Below are positions 42,801 through 50,792 of a stretch of DNA of 64,000 bases, one piece after another. The stretch is from Gillisia sp. CAL575 (GTDB lineage: Bacteria > Bacteroidota > Bacteroidia > Flavobacteriales > Flavobacteriaceae), in assembly GCF_000403785.1 (NCBI RefSeq), contig NZ_APHJ01000018.1:124001-188000 (forward strand), read 5' to 3'. Both the position numbers and the translations under genes were made by a program. Numbering within the stretch: position 1 is the first letter of the stretch; each line of letters opens with the position of its first letter. The notes under the pieces are model-generated. The model was not told the DNA's origin and ran no database searches. It saw only the letters and a program-made list of their open reading frames with translations.

Positions 42801-43117
42801 CCACCTCTACCAGACTACCGTAATCTTCCCTCAATGTTGTACTATAATTTTCTATACTGTCGTTAGTAAATTCTATTTTTTCTTTTTTGGTTTGATAACC
42901 TAACAATCTAACTGTTACTGTATAAGTTCCTTTGGGAATATTTTTCAAAGTATATTATCCGTCCAAATCTGTTGTGTTTTTTTTTACAATTCCTGTAGAT
43001 TAATATTGGCTGAAGCACGAGGTTCATTTAATTCATTTTTAATTTCCCCCGTTGATTCAGATTTAGAAATTCCACTCAGGCTAAGAAGCAGTAAAGCTGA
43101 TAAAGTATATATTTCAT
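42800..43117 (-). pseudogene. TonB-dependent receptor N-terminal remnant
   Basis: On the minus strand a decayed signal peptide (TLSALLLLSLSGISKSES) is followed by pieces of a carboxypeptidase-regulatory-like domain: TGEIKNELNEPRASANI, TTDLDG, a stop, then YTLKNIPKGTYTVTVRLLGY and QTKKEKIEFTNDSIENYSTT. This is how many TonB-dependent receptors of Bacteroidota begin. Frameshifts, stops and the missing plug and barrel show it is dead. It is cut at about 42800, at the edge of the LacI-type remnant. Confidence 0.8.
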
Positions 43118-43201
43118 TATTTAATTGGATTGATAAAATTCAAAAAGAAACAGGAACTGCAATAATCTGAATAAGATTCATTTCAGATTATTTCTATACT
43201 T

Positions 43202-43655
43202 TTCACTGTTACCTTTTTTGATGCTTATACATTTTCAGGATTTAGAATTAGGGAGGACTTATAAAAAGGGAACGCAGGGATCGGCTTTATGCAGTCTGGA
43301 CTAACTTCTAAATCTTGGTATTTTGCATTACAAAAAAGGTAAAGACAGTGGAGGTCGGGGAGTGGGTTTAAATAAACATGGGAAGTATTAAAGGAATTTG
43401 AAGAGGAAAAAAGAATATTAAATGGAATTCCGTACTGGCGCACTTAATCTAAAAATTACTAGTTGTAATGAAGTGTCTCGATTTTTTATCGGGGAAGCGA
43501 AATGGAAATGTGTGATTTTTGGATTATGTCCAAGACTTTTTGTAGTGAAGCTCTTTTCCCAGAATGGAGCTTTACGCGGAAAGTAGGGGAATGTGCTGAA
43601 CGGCTTATGAAACGGATTATCCCCTTGAAGTAGGATTTAGCGGACTAGACTTCAA
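43202..43655. repeat. Direct repeat copy B (~450 bp; partner at 9706-10158)
   Basis: Second copy of the sequence described at 9706, in the same orientation. The match begins at TTCACTGTTACC and ends around TAGCGGACT..CTTCAAA. It lies just after the pseudogene graveyard and before the integrase at 43922. A short frame starting MEFRTGALNLKITSCNEVSR runs about 55 residues here but is frame-shifted relative to copy A. Confidence 0.85.
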
Positions 43656-43921
43656 ATTGAATATAAGAAAGGGGTTTGGCCACTTCCCGACTTTTTGCGG
43701 GAATAGAAGGGCTTAGTGGAATGGAAATTATATTTCAGAGACCAATAAGCAAACAACAAAGCCGAAAAATTCTCGTTCCTTCGCCAAGCTAGTTGCCTTA
43801 CGAACCAAAATTGTTACACTTAGATTTTCATTTAATATAATTTAAAGAATTAATTCTTTACTTTTAATTGGATTAACATGCGTAATTAAAAATATATACT
43901 TAAGAAAATTCCTTATTGAGA
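43656..43921. other. Non-coding DNA between repeat B and integrase
   Basis: No gene is visible in these 266 bp. A CCCGACTTTTTGCGGG hairpin near 43687-43702 is the only notable structure. Confidence 0.4.
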
Positions 43922-45151
43922 TTAATTTATTTCTTCTTGGAATTTAGCTCTTAATGTATTCATGTCATCACTCACTTTTTTTTCTATGACTCTGGCATAA
44001 ATTTGAGTGGTAGCCATTTTAGTATGCCCAAGGAGTTTAGATACAGTTTCTATTGGAACACCATTAGAAAGAGTAATAGTAGTGGCAAAAGTATGCCTTG
44101 CAACATGAGATGTGAGGTTTTTATCTATTTCGCACAACTGACTTATTTCCTTTAGGTAGGTATTCATTTTTTGATTAGATAATTTTGGAAGTAGTTTGCC
44201 ATTAAGCTCGAATTCTAAATTTTCATATTTTTTTACTATCTCTAAAGCTTTTTGAAGCAAAGGAATTTTTATATGAGTAGAAGTTTTTTTTCTTTTAGTA
44301 TAGATCCATAGGTTTTGATCCTGTCCTTTTACGATATTCCGTTTAGATAATTGCATAATATCTCCATAAGAAATTCCAGTATAGCTGATAAAAATAAAAA
44401 GATCCTTAGTGAGATTAAGTCTTTCTAAAGGACTAGAAAATTCCTCAATCTTTTTAAGTTCTTCTTTGGACAAAAAGTCTCTATCTGTTTTAATCAGTTT
44501 AGTTTTGAATTTTACAAATGGATCCCTATCTAACCATTCTATATGAAATGCCATGGTAACCATTTTTCTTAGCCTTTGAATATGTTTCATTATGGTATTG
44601 TTACCTATGGAAGACTGTGGATGTCTAGGCTTATATGATCTAAGGAAATTTTCAAATCCAATTATAAATCCGTAATTGAGATCTCTTAAAATATAATCAT
44701 CAGACTTGTATTGTTTTTTTACATACTCTAAAATATACTTTTGGCTGGTCTTATAATGCCTTTGAGTATCATAATGCAATATATGTTTAGTTTGTTCATT
44801 ATGGTAATCTATAAGTTCCTTTAAGGTAGGATAATCAACATCTTCACCTAAATACCTCTCTTTTATTGCTTGGGCAGTAATAATGTTGCTTGAGGACTTT
44901 AGTTCTACATAACTTTGGAAAATTTCGTTTCTAGTAGTTTCCAAATAATGATTGATTCGTTGTGCCTGTGAGTTACTGCCTCTAACTTTTGATTTTTGGC
45001 TATCCCATTGATCACAAAGCACTTTCTCTTTGAGACTTAGGTTTACTCTTTTACCATTTACTGTAATTCTTACAAATAAATCAGCAAGATTTTCTTTAGC
45101 TCGAGAGCTATTGATCCAAAATAGAATTGAAAATGTGAATTTCGCTTTCAT
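43922..45151 (-). CDS. Tyrosine recombinase (conjugative-transposon type integrase)
   Basis: A 409-residue site-specific recombinase with an N-terminal arm-binding domain, a SAM-like core-binding domain (about residues 110-205) and a C-terminal catalytic domain. The box II motif HVARHTFATTITLSNGVPIETVSKLLGH and the catalytic Tyr of TTQIYARV are intact. The box I Arg is replaced: the motif reads YTGISYGDIMQLS, like the CTnDOT-type integrases that lack this Arg. It lies beside repeat B and faces the tRNA-Arg element. It may belong to the mobilisable element whose mob genes are at 5227-8252, or to another element that shares this site. Confidence 0.9.
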   Translation of the reverse strand: MKAKFTFSILFWINSSRAKENLADLFVRITVNGKRVNLSLKEKVLCDQWDSQKSKVRGSNSQAQRINHYLETTRNEIFQSYVELKSSSNIITAQAIKERYLGEDVDYPTLKELIDYHNEQTKHILHYDTQRHYKTSQKYILEYVKKQYKSDDYILRDLNYGFIIGFENFLRSYKPRHPQSSIGNNTIMKHIQRLRKMVTMAFHIEWLDRDPFVKFKTKLIKTDRDFLSKEELKKIEEFSSPLERLNLTKDLFIFISYTGISYGDIMQLSKRNIVKGQDQNLWIYTKRKKTSTHIKIPLLQKALEIVKKYENLEFELNGKLLPKLSNQKMNTYLKEISQLCEIDKNLTSHVARHTFATTITLSNGVPIETVSKLLGHTKMATTQIYARVIEKKVSDDMNTLRAKFQEEIN

Positions 45152-45218
45152 AATTTATGTTTTTTAATTAAACACTATTGTTCAAGACGAAAATCAAACC
45201 TTAATAAAAATAAACATT

Positions 45219-45298
45219 AACAACTCGGTTAACAAATTAAACTTGAATTAGTTGTTGACCGATTTGTGAACCGATTTGTTTGATATCAAATGATATCA
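45219..45298. repeat. Repeat cluster upstream of the first integrase
   Basis: Direct repeats ACCGATTTGT (45258-45267 and 45270-45279) and TGATATCA (45281-45288 and 45291-45298) lie here, together with AACAACT (45219-45225) facing AGTTGTT (45250-45256). They lie within 150 bp of the integrase start. They could be integrase arm-type sites or autoregulatory operators. Confidence 0.5.
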
Positions 45299-45314
45299 AT
45301 AAACACCATAAAAA

Positions 45315-45354
45315 ATTAAAACCCTGAAAATCAAATGATTAACAGGGTTTTAAT
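45315..45354. terminator. Bidirectional hairpin, likely original tRNA-Arg terminator
   Basis: ATTAAAACCCTG (45315-45326) and CAGGGTTTTAAT (45343-45354) form a 12-bp perfect stem. It lies 17 bp beyond the left att repeat, in the place where the tRNA transcript would have ended before the 12.3-kb element inserted. Confidence 0.65.
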
Positions 45355-45371
45355 TTCTAAAAAATCATAAA

Positions 45372-45388
45372 AAGTGATCGCGCCAGGA
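45372..45388. other. attL: 17-bp copy of the tRNA-Arg 3' end
   Basis: AAGTGATCGCGCCAGGA here is identical to 57661-57677, where it covers the 3' acceptor and part of the T-stem of tRNA-Arg. The rest of the tRNA is absent at this end. It is the displaced 3' end left by integration. Confidence 0.85.
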
Positions 45389-45525
45389 ACACAACGGCGC
45401 AAAACAACACTTTTAACAAGACCTTTGTTTTAGTACAAAGTTATACCTAAATGCAAATATATTAGATTATTAAAGTAAATATAATGTTTTATCTAGTTTT
45501 ATTTAGTTTGTTATAATTTGTCATT

Positions 45526-45545
45526 TACCGTACAGATACCGTACA
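45526..45545. repeat. Arm-type repeat pair, left end
   Basis: TACCGTACA occurs twice (45526-45534, 45537-45545) at an 11-bp period, 37 bp before the integrase start. The same word with the same 11-bp period recurs near the right end (57585-57604). Paired direct repeats inside both ends of an integrated element are typical integrase or excisionase arm sites. Confidence 0.6.
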
Positions 45546-45581
45546 ATAATATTATATTTGTATTGTATCTAACTTACTGCA

Positions 45582-46829
45582 ATGGCAACAATTAACTTTC
45601 TTTACAGATCCACAAAAGATAAAGCAGATTTAAACCTAAGATTATTATTCAGGCTAAGTGATAAAGATTTTGTTCTTGGATCTAAAACTAAGTTAGAAGT
45701 TTCAAAAGAATATTGGAGTAAACAGCACAACCAAAAAAGGCCTAAAGAGATTTCTATCGCAAATAAACAGTTAGAGATAAACCAGGAATTACTTAAAATT
45801 GAAAATCACATACTAAGTGCTTTTAATTCTGAAGATGCCTTAAATGTATCTAAGGAATGGTTAAATCTTCAAATGGATCTTTATTACAATCCTAAGGCAA
45901 AAGACAAGGCAATCCCTAAATCATTAGTTGAGTACATAGATTTTTATATTACCTACAGAAAGCATGAATTAAAAGATAATTCTATTAAAAGATGCAACGT
46001 AATTAAAAATAAGTTGATGAGGTTTCAAGAATACAGAAACAAATTAATCTTAATTAAAGAGGTAAATGATAAATTTAAAAATGATTTCGTTGATTATCTA
46101 AAGTCTGAAAACTACGCACAAAATACTATTCAGAGAGATGTGGTATTTATTAAGACCTTTTGTAAACATGCCAGATTTTTAGGACTTGAAACACACCCAC
46201 AATTAGATACATTAAAGGTTGATAAACAGAAAGTTCCTAAGACCTATTTAAGCTTCAATGAGCTAGCTTTAATTGAGAAAGCTAATAGCTTACCAGATCA
46301 TTTAGATAATGCGAGAGATTGGCTATTAATATCATGTTACGTCGGGCAACGGGTTTCAGATTTTATGCGATTTACTAAAGAAATGATAAGGGTAGAAGAG
46401 GGAAAGCATTTAATAGAGTTTACACAAAAGAAAACAGGTAAACTTATGACAGTTCCACTACATGAGAAAGTAATTGAGATACTCAATAAAAGGAATGGAG
46501 AATTTCCAAGGGCTATTTCAGATCAAAAATATAATGATTACATAAAGGATCTATGTAAAGATGCTGAACTCTTTAATAAAGTTCATGGCAGCAAGCTTGT
46601 AGAAGTAGGGGAGGATAGCGGTAAGTTTAGAAAGGAGTTTAAAGATTATGAGAAATGGGAATTAGTATCCTCTCATATTGGTAGAAGATCCTTTGCTACT
46701 AACTTCTACGGTAAAATACCTACTACTTATTTAATCTACATTACCGGACATTCTACAGAAACTCAATTTTTACAGTACATAGGCAAAAGCAATAAGGATC
46801 TAGCAATGGAAATATCTAAATATTTTTAA
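45582..46829 (+). CDS. Tyrosine recombinase (integrase of the tRNA-Arg element)
   Basis: A 415-residue phage-type integrase. The N-terminal arm-binding domain (MATINFLYRSTKDKADLNLRL) is followed by a core-binding domain (about 120-210) and the catalytic domain. The Arg of SCYVGQRVSDFMRF is present, box II reads SSHIGRRSFATNFYGKIPT with Arg, and the late ITGHSTETQFLQYIG supplies His and the likely nucleophile Tyr. It is placed just inside attL, as expected for the enzyme that inserts this element. It is distinct in sequence from the integrase at 43922. Confidence 0.9.
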   Translation: MATINFLYRSTKDKADLNLRLLFRLSDKDFVLGSKTKLEVSKEYWSKQHNQKRPKEISIANKQLEINQELLKIENHILSAFNSEDALNVSKEWLNLQMDLYYNPKAKDKAIPKSLVEYIDFYITYRKHELKDNSIKRCNVIKNKLMRFQEYRNKLILIKEVNDKFKNDFVDYLKSENYAQNTIQRDVVFIKTFCKHARFLGLETHPQLDTLKVDKQKVPKTYLSFNELALIEKANSLPDHLDNARDWLLISCYVGQRVSDFMRFTKEMIRVEEGKHLIEFTQKKTGKLMTVPLHEKVIEILNKRNGEFPRAISDQKYNDYIKDLCKDAELFNKVHGSKLVEVGEDSGKFRKEFKDYEKWELVSSHIGRRSFATNFYGKIPTTYLIYITGHSTETQFLQYIGKSNKDLAMEISKYF

Positions 46830-46864
46830 TTAATTAATTAATCAAAGCAAAGAAATAGTTTAAT

Positions 46865-47572
46865 ATGGATTATTTAGATATAATAGTAAATGGTTATGTA
46901 AATGAATATGAACATTTCAATAAATATCTTTTAAGAGAGCAGAAAAAAGCTGAAGCTAATCATTATGATGCTGAGGAGTTTTTTAGCAAATGTATTGCAG
47001 TAATTGAGAGATTTAAAGAAGATATTGAGGGGCAGTATAATAAAAGAAAAGGTGATATTTATTTAATGCGAACATTAAATCCGCCACTTTCAGATGAAGA
47101 GTTCATTAGTTCAATGGATGATAATAAAAGAACCAATTATTCAATAAACTTATATTGGGCAACAAAATATAGGTATACAGGGCATTTATTTTATGGACAT
47201 GTATTGAACATTGAATACAAAATTAAAGAATGTCAGGAAAAGGTTTTAATAAATATACCAAAAGAGAACGATTTGACGCCAGAGATAGAGAATAAGGATA
47301 TAGAAAAAATATGGTTTAAAGTAGGACTTTTATTTGCAACTGGGGAAATGGAAAAATATTATAACACCTCTCATAATGGTATGAATGAATCTTATAGTGC
47401 TCCAAAGATTGCCAAAGAATTTAATCTGCCAGAGGGAGTAAAATACATATTAGGAACATTCAATGAATACGCTAATGATAAAAACATCTTTGCCAACAAA
47501 AATAAAATAACCAAGATTAAGGAATATTGTCAAAAAAACAATATCAAAGTTATAGACAGTTTTTCAACCTAA
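46865..47572 (+). CDS. Unknown 235-residue protein next to integrase
   Basis: I do not recognise this family. The protein is hydrophilic and mostly helical, with no signal peptide or membrane segment. Notable stretches are IAVIERFKEDIEGQYNKRKG and APKIAKEFNLPEGVKYILGTF. It lies 36 bp after the integrase and in the same direction. Its position suggests an element-maintenance role, but nothing in the sequence proves it. Confidence 0.75.
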   Translation: MDYLDIIVNGYVNEYEHFNKYLLREQKKAEANHYDAEEFFSKCIAVIERFKEDIEGQYNKRKGDIYLMRTLNPPLSDEEFISSMDDNKRTNYSINLYWATKYRYTGHLFYGHVLNIEYKIKECQEKVLINIPKENDLTPEIENKDIEKIWFKVGLLFATGEMEKYYNTSHNGMNESYSAPKIAKEFNLPEGVKYILGTFNEYANDKNIFANKNKITKIKEYCQKNNIKVIDSFST

Positions 47573-47674
47573 CAAAACCTCTTTCAAAAACAGTACTTAA
47601 ACAGTACGGTACTCCCTAAGAGTACCAAAACTTCTCCAATACTTTAGCTGTAAGTAATCTAAAAACTTATAGTA

Positions 47675-47944
47675 ATGACAATTATTCAACCCACACCGGA
47701 GCAAATTGTAGAATTAATTAAATCTGGACTTGAATCCCAGTTTAAAGAGGTTATAACCTTAATTAATAGTAAGAAAGCAAATGATGAACTTCTCACTAGG
47801 GAAGAAACATGTGAATTTCTTAAAATTGATAGTTCAACATTATGGAATTGGACTAAGAAAGGTAAAGTTAAAGCTTACGGAATATCCTCGCGAAGATATT
47901 ATAAGAGAAGTGAGCTTTTTGAATCATTAATCCTAAAAAAATAA
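47675..47944 (+). CDS. Helix-turn-helix, excisionase-like protein
   Basis: An 89-residue protein with a MerR/excisionase-type winged helix: LLTREETCEFLKIDSSTLWNWTKKGKVKAYGI, then RRYYKRSELFESL. This 'L...e....L.is..tl..w...G.i.....g...y...e' pattern is the standard DNA-binding protein of Bacteroidota mobile elements. It may serve as excision factor for the nearby integrase. It starts the replication module; the next gene begins 4 bp later. Confidence 0.85.
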   Translation: MTIIQPTPEQIVELIKSGLESQFKEVITLINSKKANDELLTREETCEFLKIDSSTLWNWTKKGKVKAYGISSRRYYKRSELFESLILKK

Positions 47945-47948
47945 GGCT

Positions 47949-48251
47949 ATGAGTACTACCAATACCCAAAGCCTAATAACTTTTCACAGAAATAAAGATA
48001 GGCAATTTAAAGTACAATTAGCAAAGGTGTATCAAGCTTTTATTGATAAACCTATGACTATGAAGGAAGTTGATGTTTATACTGGTGTAATGAGAGAAAA
48101 CATTTGTAGATATGTTGATGATCTTATAGAACAGGGGCGAATTGCGATTATCAGAAAGCGAAAATGTACCGTTACAGGATATCCTTATGTAAATGAATAT
48201 ACAGGCAATCCTGAGTTGTTTCCAAAGTCTAATCAACTCAAAATGTTTTAG
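47949..48251 (+). CDS. Small winged-helix-like protein of the replication module
   Basis: A 100-residue protein; no named family comes to mind. The middle part (VDVYTGVMRENICRYVDDLIEQGRIAIIRK) reads like a winged-helix domain, with the strongly basic RKRKC wing. It is packed between the excisionase-like gene (4 bp) and the primase gene (3 bp) and is co-transcribed with them. Confidence 0.75.
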   Translation: MSTTNTQSLITFHRNKDRQFKVQLAKVYQAFIDKPMTMKEVDVYTGVMRENICRYVDDLIEQGRIAIIRKRKCTVTGYPYVNEYTGNPELFPKSNQLKMF

Positions 48252-48254
48252 GCT

Positions 48255-49082
48255 ATGGATAACTGTAAAATCTCTTATTTTAGAAATTGTAGAGCTAAAA
48301 CTCCACTTACCGCAACTGTAGAATCAGCTTTGCACCTCATCAAGTCAGGTTCTTCTAAAGATATTATTGAAAAGGTTAGGCAATCTAAAGACCAACAGGC
48401 AAAAGACCTGTTAAAACAGAAATTACCAGGAGTTACTTTTGGAGGATTATTTAATGATAGAAGCACTTTAAATTCTGGATCTGGATTTGCTTGCTTAGAC
48501 TTTGATAAGGTCATTAACCTCAACAAATTAAAGGAGGATTTAATAAATTCCGATTACATTTATTCTCATTGGATTTCCCCTTCTGGTAATGGTTTAAAAG
48601 CATTGGTTAAAATTCCAATTGTTAAAGATAAAAATGAGTATCAGGAATATTACAGAGCGATTTTAAAGCTTTTTAAAGACCTAAAACCCGATAAGGCGAC
48701 AAAAGATATTAATAGGCTATGTTTCGAGAGCTACGACCCTAATTTACACATTAATGAAGAGTCAAAAGTATTTAGAAAAAAATTAAAGCTAAAAGTTAGT
48801 AAGGCTAGTTCAATAAAAGTTGATTCTAATCTAACTGAAGGTAAAACCATAGACAGAATCGTTAGTTGGTGGGTGAAGAAATTTCCTTTTGCTAAAGGCA
48901 ACAGAAACAATAGCCTTTTCGTTTTGGCGTGCGCTTTATCAAACTTTGGAATTAACAAAACCACTACTACAGATCTATTCTTTTCTTTTGAAGATAATGA
49001 TTTTCATTTAAACGAAATAACTCAAATTATTGATTCGGCTTATAGAAAGGCAGAATTTAACTCTCAAAGTTTTTCAAGATGA
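48255..49082 (+). CDS. VirE-N/BT4734-like primase domain protein
   Basis: A 275-residue protein with the BT4734/VirE-N replication domain: LPGVTFGGLFNDRSTLNSGSG, FACLDFDKVINLNKLKEDL, YSHWISPSGNGLKALVKI, DKATKDINRLCFESYDPNLHIN. The LDFD...SPSGxGLKALVKI pattern is that of an archaeo-eukaryotic-type primase core as found in Bacteroidota mobile elements. The C-terminus (FAKGNRNNSLFVLACALSNFG) matches the PriCT-like tail. Its stop overlaps the helicase start (ATGA), so primase and helicase are translationally coupled. Confidence 0.85.
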   Translation: MDNCKISYFRNCRAKTPLTATVESALHLIKSGSSKDIIEKVRQSKDQQAKDLLKQKLPGVTFGGLFNDRSTLNSGSGFACLDFDKVINLNKLKEDLINSDYIYSHWISPSGNGLKALVKIPIVKDKNEYQEYYRAILKLFKDLKPDKATKDINRLCFESYDPNLHINEESKVFRKKLKLKVSKASSIKVDSNLTEGKTIDRIVSWWVKKFPFAKGNRNNSLFVLACALSNFGINKTTTTDLFFSFEDNDFHLNEITQIIDSAYRKAEFNSQSFSR

Positions 49083-50524
49083 ACATAGCCTTAGATAAAT
49101 TCAATGACAAAGTATTTCAATTAAAATACGGTCAATCGGAAGTGTTTTGGTATGAAAAATACAATTCGAGTAAAGGTTATAAAGAATATAATTTAAAAGA
49201 GCCTTTGCTTAGAAAATATTTGAAGAGTGAAGGATTTAGAAATTATAATGGTGCTCCAGTTCATATCGTTGGTAATATTGCTAAAAAGGTAACACCGGCT
49301 GATATATTTAAACACGCTTTAAAGTATGTAGAGAGTTTTAATGAACCTGGATTAGAAGCAATGTTTCTTAAGAAAGGAGAAACCGAACTATTAAAGAATA
49401 AAGCTATAATTATTTCTTTACCGGAATGCGAAACAGATCCTTTAAGAGATACCAAAACTACAAGTTATAAATATTATAAGAATGGAATAGTTGAGGTTGA
49501 ATCTGGTAAACAATTCTCACTATTACAGTACGAAAAGATTAAAGGTTTTGTTTGGGAAAGTGCTATCAAGGAAAGAGATTTTAAAGTTCTATCAGAGGAT
49601 CTAATCGAAAAAGCAATTTTTGCCAGATTTGTTCGAAACATTACAAATAATGAAGATCATTTTAATTCTGTTTGTACTGCAATAGGTTATTTAATTCACA
49701 CTTATAAGGATCAACGAAAACCTATAGCGATAATAATTAATGATGAGAATTTAATAGATGAGGGTAAACCTGAAGGAGGAACAGGAAAGGGACTTCTAGT
49801 AAAAGCTATTTCACAAATTGTAGAGAAAGCATCTTACAACGGTAAAAATTCAGATTTTAGTAATAATAAGTTTGCATTCCAGAATGTAGAGGAAACTACA
49901 GCTATTCTACTAATTGATGATGCTCCTAGAAACTTTGATTTTGAAGCATTATTTAGTGTGCTAACGGACAATCTGCCCGTAGAGAGAAAACACCAAGGCG
50001 TTCAAGAAATAAGTTACGAGAAGAGCCCTAAATTCATTATAACTACCAATTATACCATCAAGGGAGATAGTTCAAGTTTTAAAAGAAGGAGATTTGATAT
50101 ATTTCTTAACAACTTCTATCATGCCGGACATACACCCGCAGATGATTTTGGAGAAGAGTTTTTTCACAGTTGGGATGAAAAGGAATGGCAATTATTTGAT
50201 TTCTTTATGATGGCCTGTTTAAGATCATTTTTAAGTTTAGGTCTTACTCCTTATGAAGATGTAGGATTACAGTTAAAGATGCTTAAGAATGAAACCTCAG
50301 CCGATTTTATCGAGATTATGGAAGAGGAGTATAGTCTGAAAAACATCTCTTACACTTATGCTTCAATACGTGAGAGTTTGATTCAGAATTATGGAGAGAA
50401 ATACTACTTTCTAGATAAAAATTATAAAATAGTTGTTGAATGGGTAGAACGTTTTGCAAATCATAAAGGTTTTAGTATTCAAAAAGGGAGAATTGGAACA
50501 GGGAAAACATTTCTTTTCACCTAA
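49079..50524 (+). CDS. Primase-associated helicase (SF3-like AAA+)
   Basis: A 481-residue ATPase. The Walker A motif EGGTGKGLLVKAI lies near residue 235, Walker B-like AILLIDDAPRNFDFE near 280, and a sensor 1-type KFIITTNYTIKGD near 325, followed by the Arg-rich SSFKRRRFDIF. This is the usual helicase partner of VirE-N primases in satellites and prophages of Bacteroidota. It would unwind the element's origin. The repeat-rich DNA immediately downstream (50525-50700) is a natural candidate for that origin. Confidence 0.85.
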   Translation: MNIALDKFNDKVFQLKYGQSEVFWYEKYNSSKGYKEYNLKEPLLRKYLKSEGFRNYNGAPVHIVGNIAKKVTPADIFKHALKYVESFNEPGLEAMFLKKGETELLKNKAIIISLPECETDPLRDTKTTSYKYYKNGIVEVESGKQFSLLQYEKIKGFVWESAIKERDFKVLSEDLIEKAIFARFVRNITNNEDHFNSVCTAIGYLIHTYKDQRKPIAIIINDENLIDEGKPEGGTGKGLLVKAISQIVEKASYNGKNSDFSNNKFAFQNVEETTAILLIDDAPRNFDFEALFSVLTDNLPVERKHQGVQEISYEKSPKFIITTNYTIKGDSSSFKRRRFDIFLNNFYHAGHTPADDFGEEFFHSWDEKEWQLFDFFMMACLRSFLSLGLTPYEDVGLQLKMLKNETSADFIEIMEEEYSLKNISYTYASIRESLIQNYGEKYYFLDKNYKIVVEWVERFANHKGFSIQKGRIGTGKTFLFT

Positions 50525-50700
50525 TCTAGTGTACGAGGTGTATGTTCAATGTACGTAAAATGTACGTATAAATCCTTATGGTTACTGGTCTAGTGTATGA
50601 GGTGTACGTATTTTAATAATAATGCATAAAGAAAAAAGATAATAATATAGAAATAAAACATTTAAGTTTTACGTACATCAAGTACACTCTCACTTAACAA
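50525..50700. repeat. Iteron-like repeat cluster, candidate replication origin
   Basis: TCTAGTGTACGAGGTGTATG (50525-50544) recurs as TCTAGTGTATGAGGTGTACG (50589-50608), 18 of 20 bases alike. Between them AATGTACGTA occurs twice in tandem (about 50548-50569), and further GTAC words (TTACGTACATCAAGTACACT) follow near 50670-50690. The whole stretch is non-coding and AT-rich, and directly follows the primase/helicase genes. The arrangement looks like iterons beside an AT-rich unwinding region. Confidence 0.6.
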
Positions 50701-50792
50701 AACTTTACGTTCAAGAAAACCTAGACAAGCCATTTATTGAAAACAAAGATGTATAAAACACAATCAATTTTAATAACCAAAACAAAAACGAG

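Noticed and set aside
43225-43443. A 72-residue minus-strand frame within repeat B that is also open in repeat A
   Set aside because: Differences between the two copies are mostly amino-acid changing, and the start would be GTG at a non-conserved position, so coding selection is not supported.
45219-45298. CRISPR-like spaced repeats
   Set aside because: Only two copies of each word, short and with no uniform spacers; no cas genes in the window.
50525-50700. A frameshifted continuation of the helicase gene through the repeat cluster
   Set aside because: The helicase C-terminus looks complete, and the following frames contain stops in every phase.
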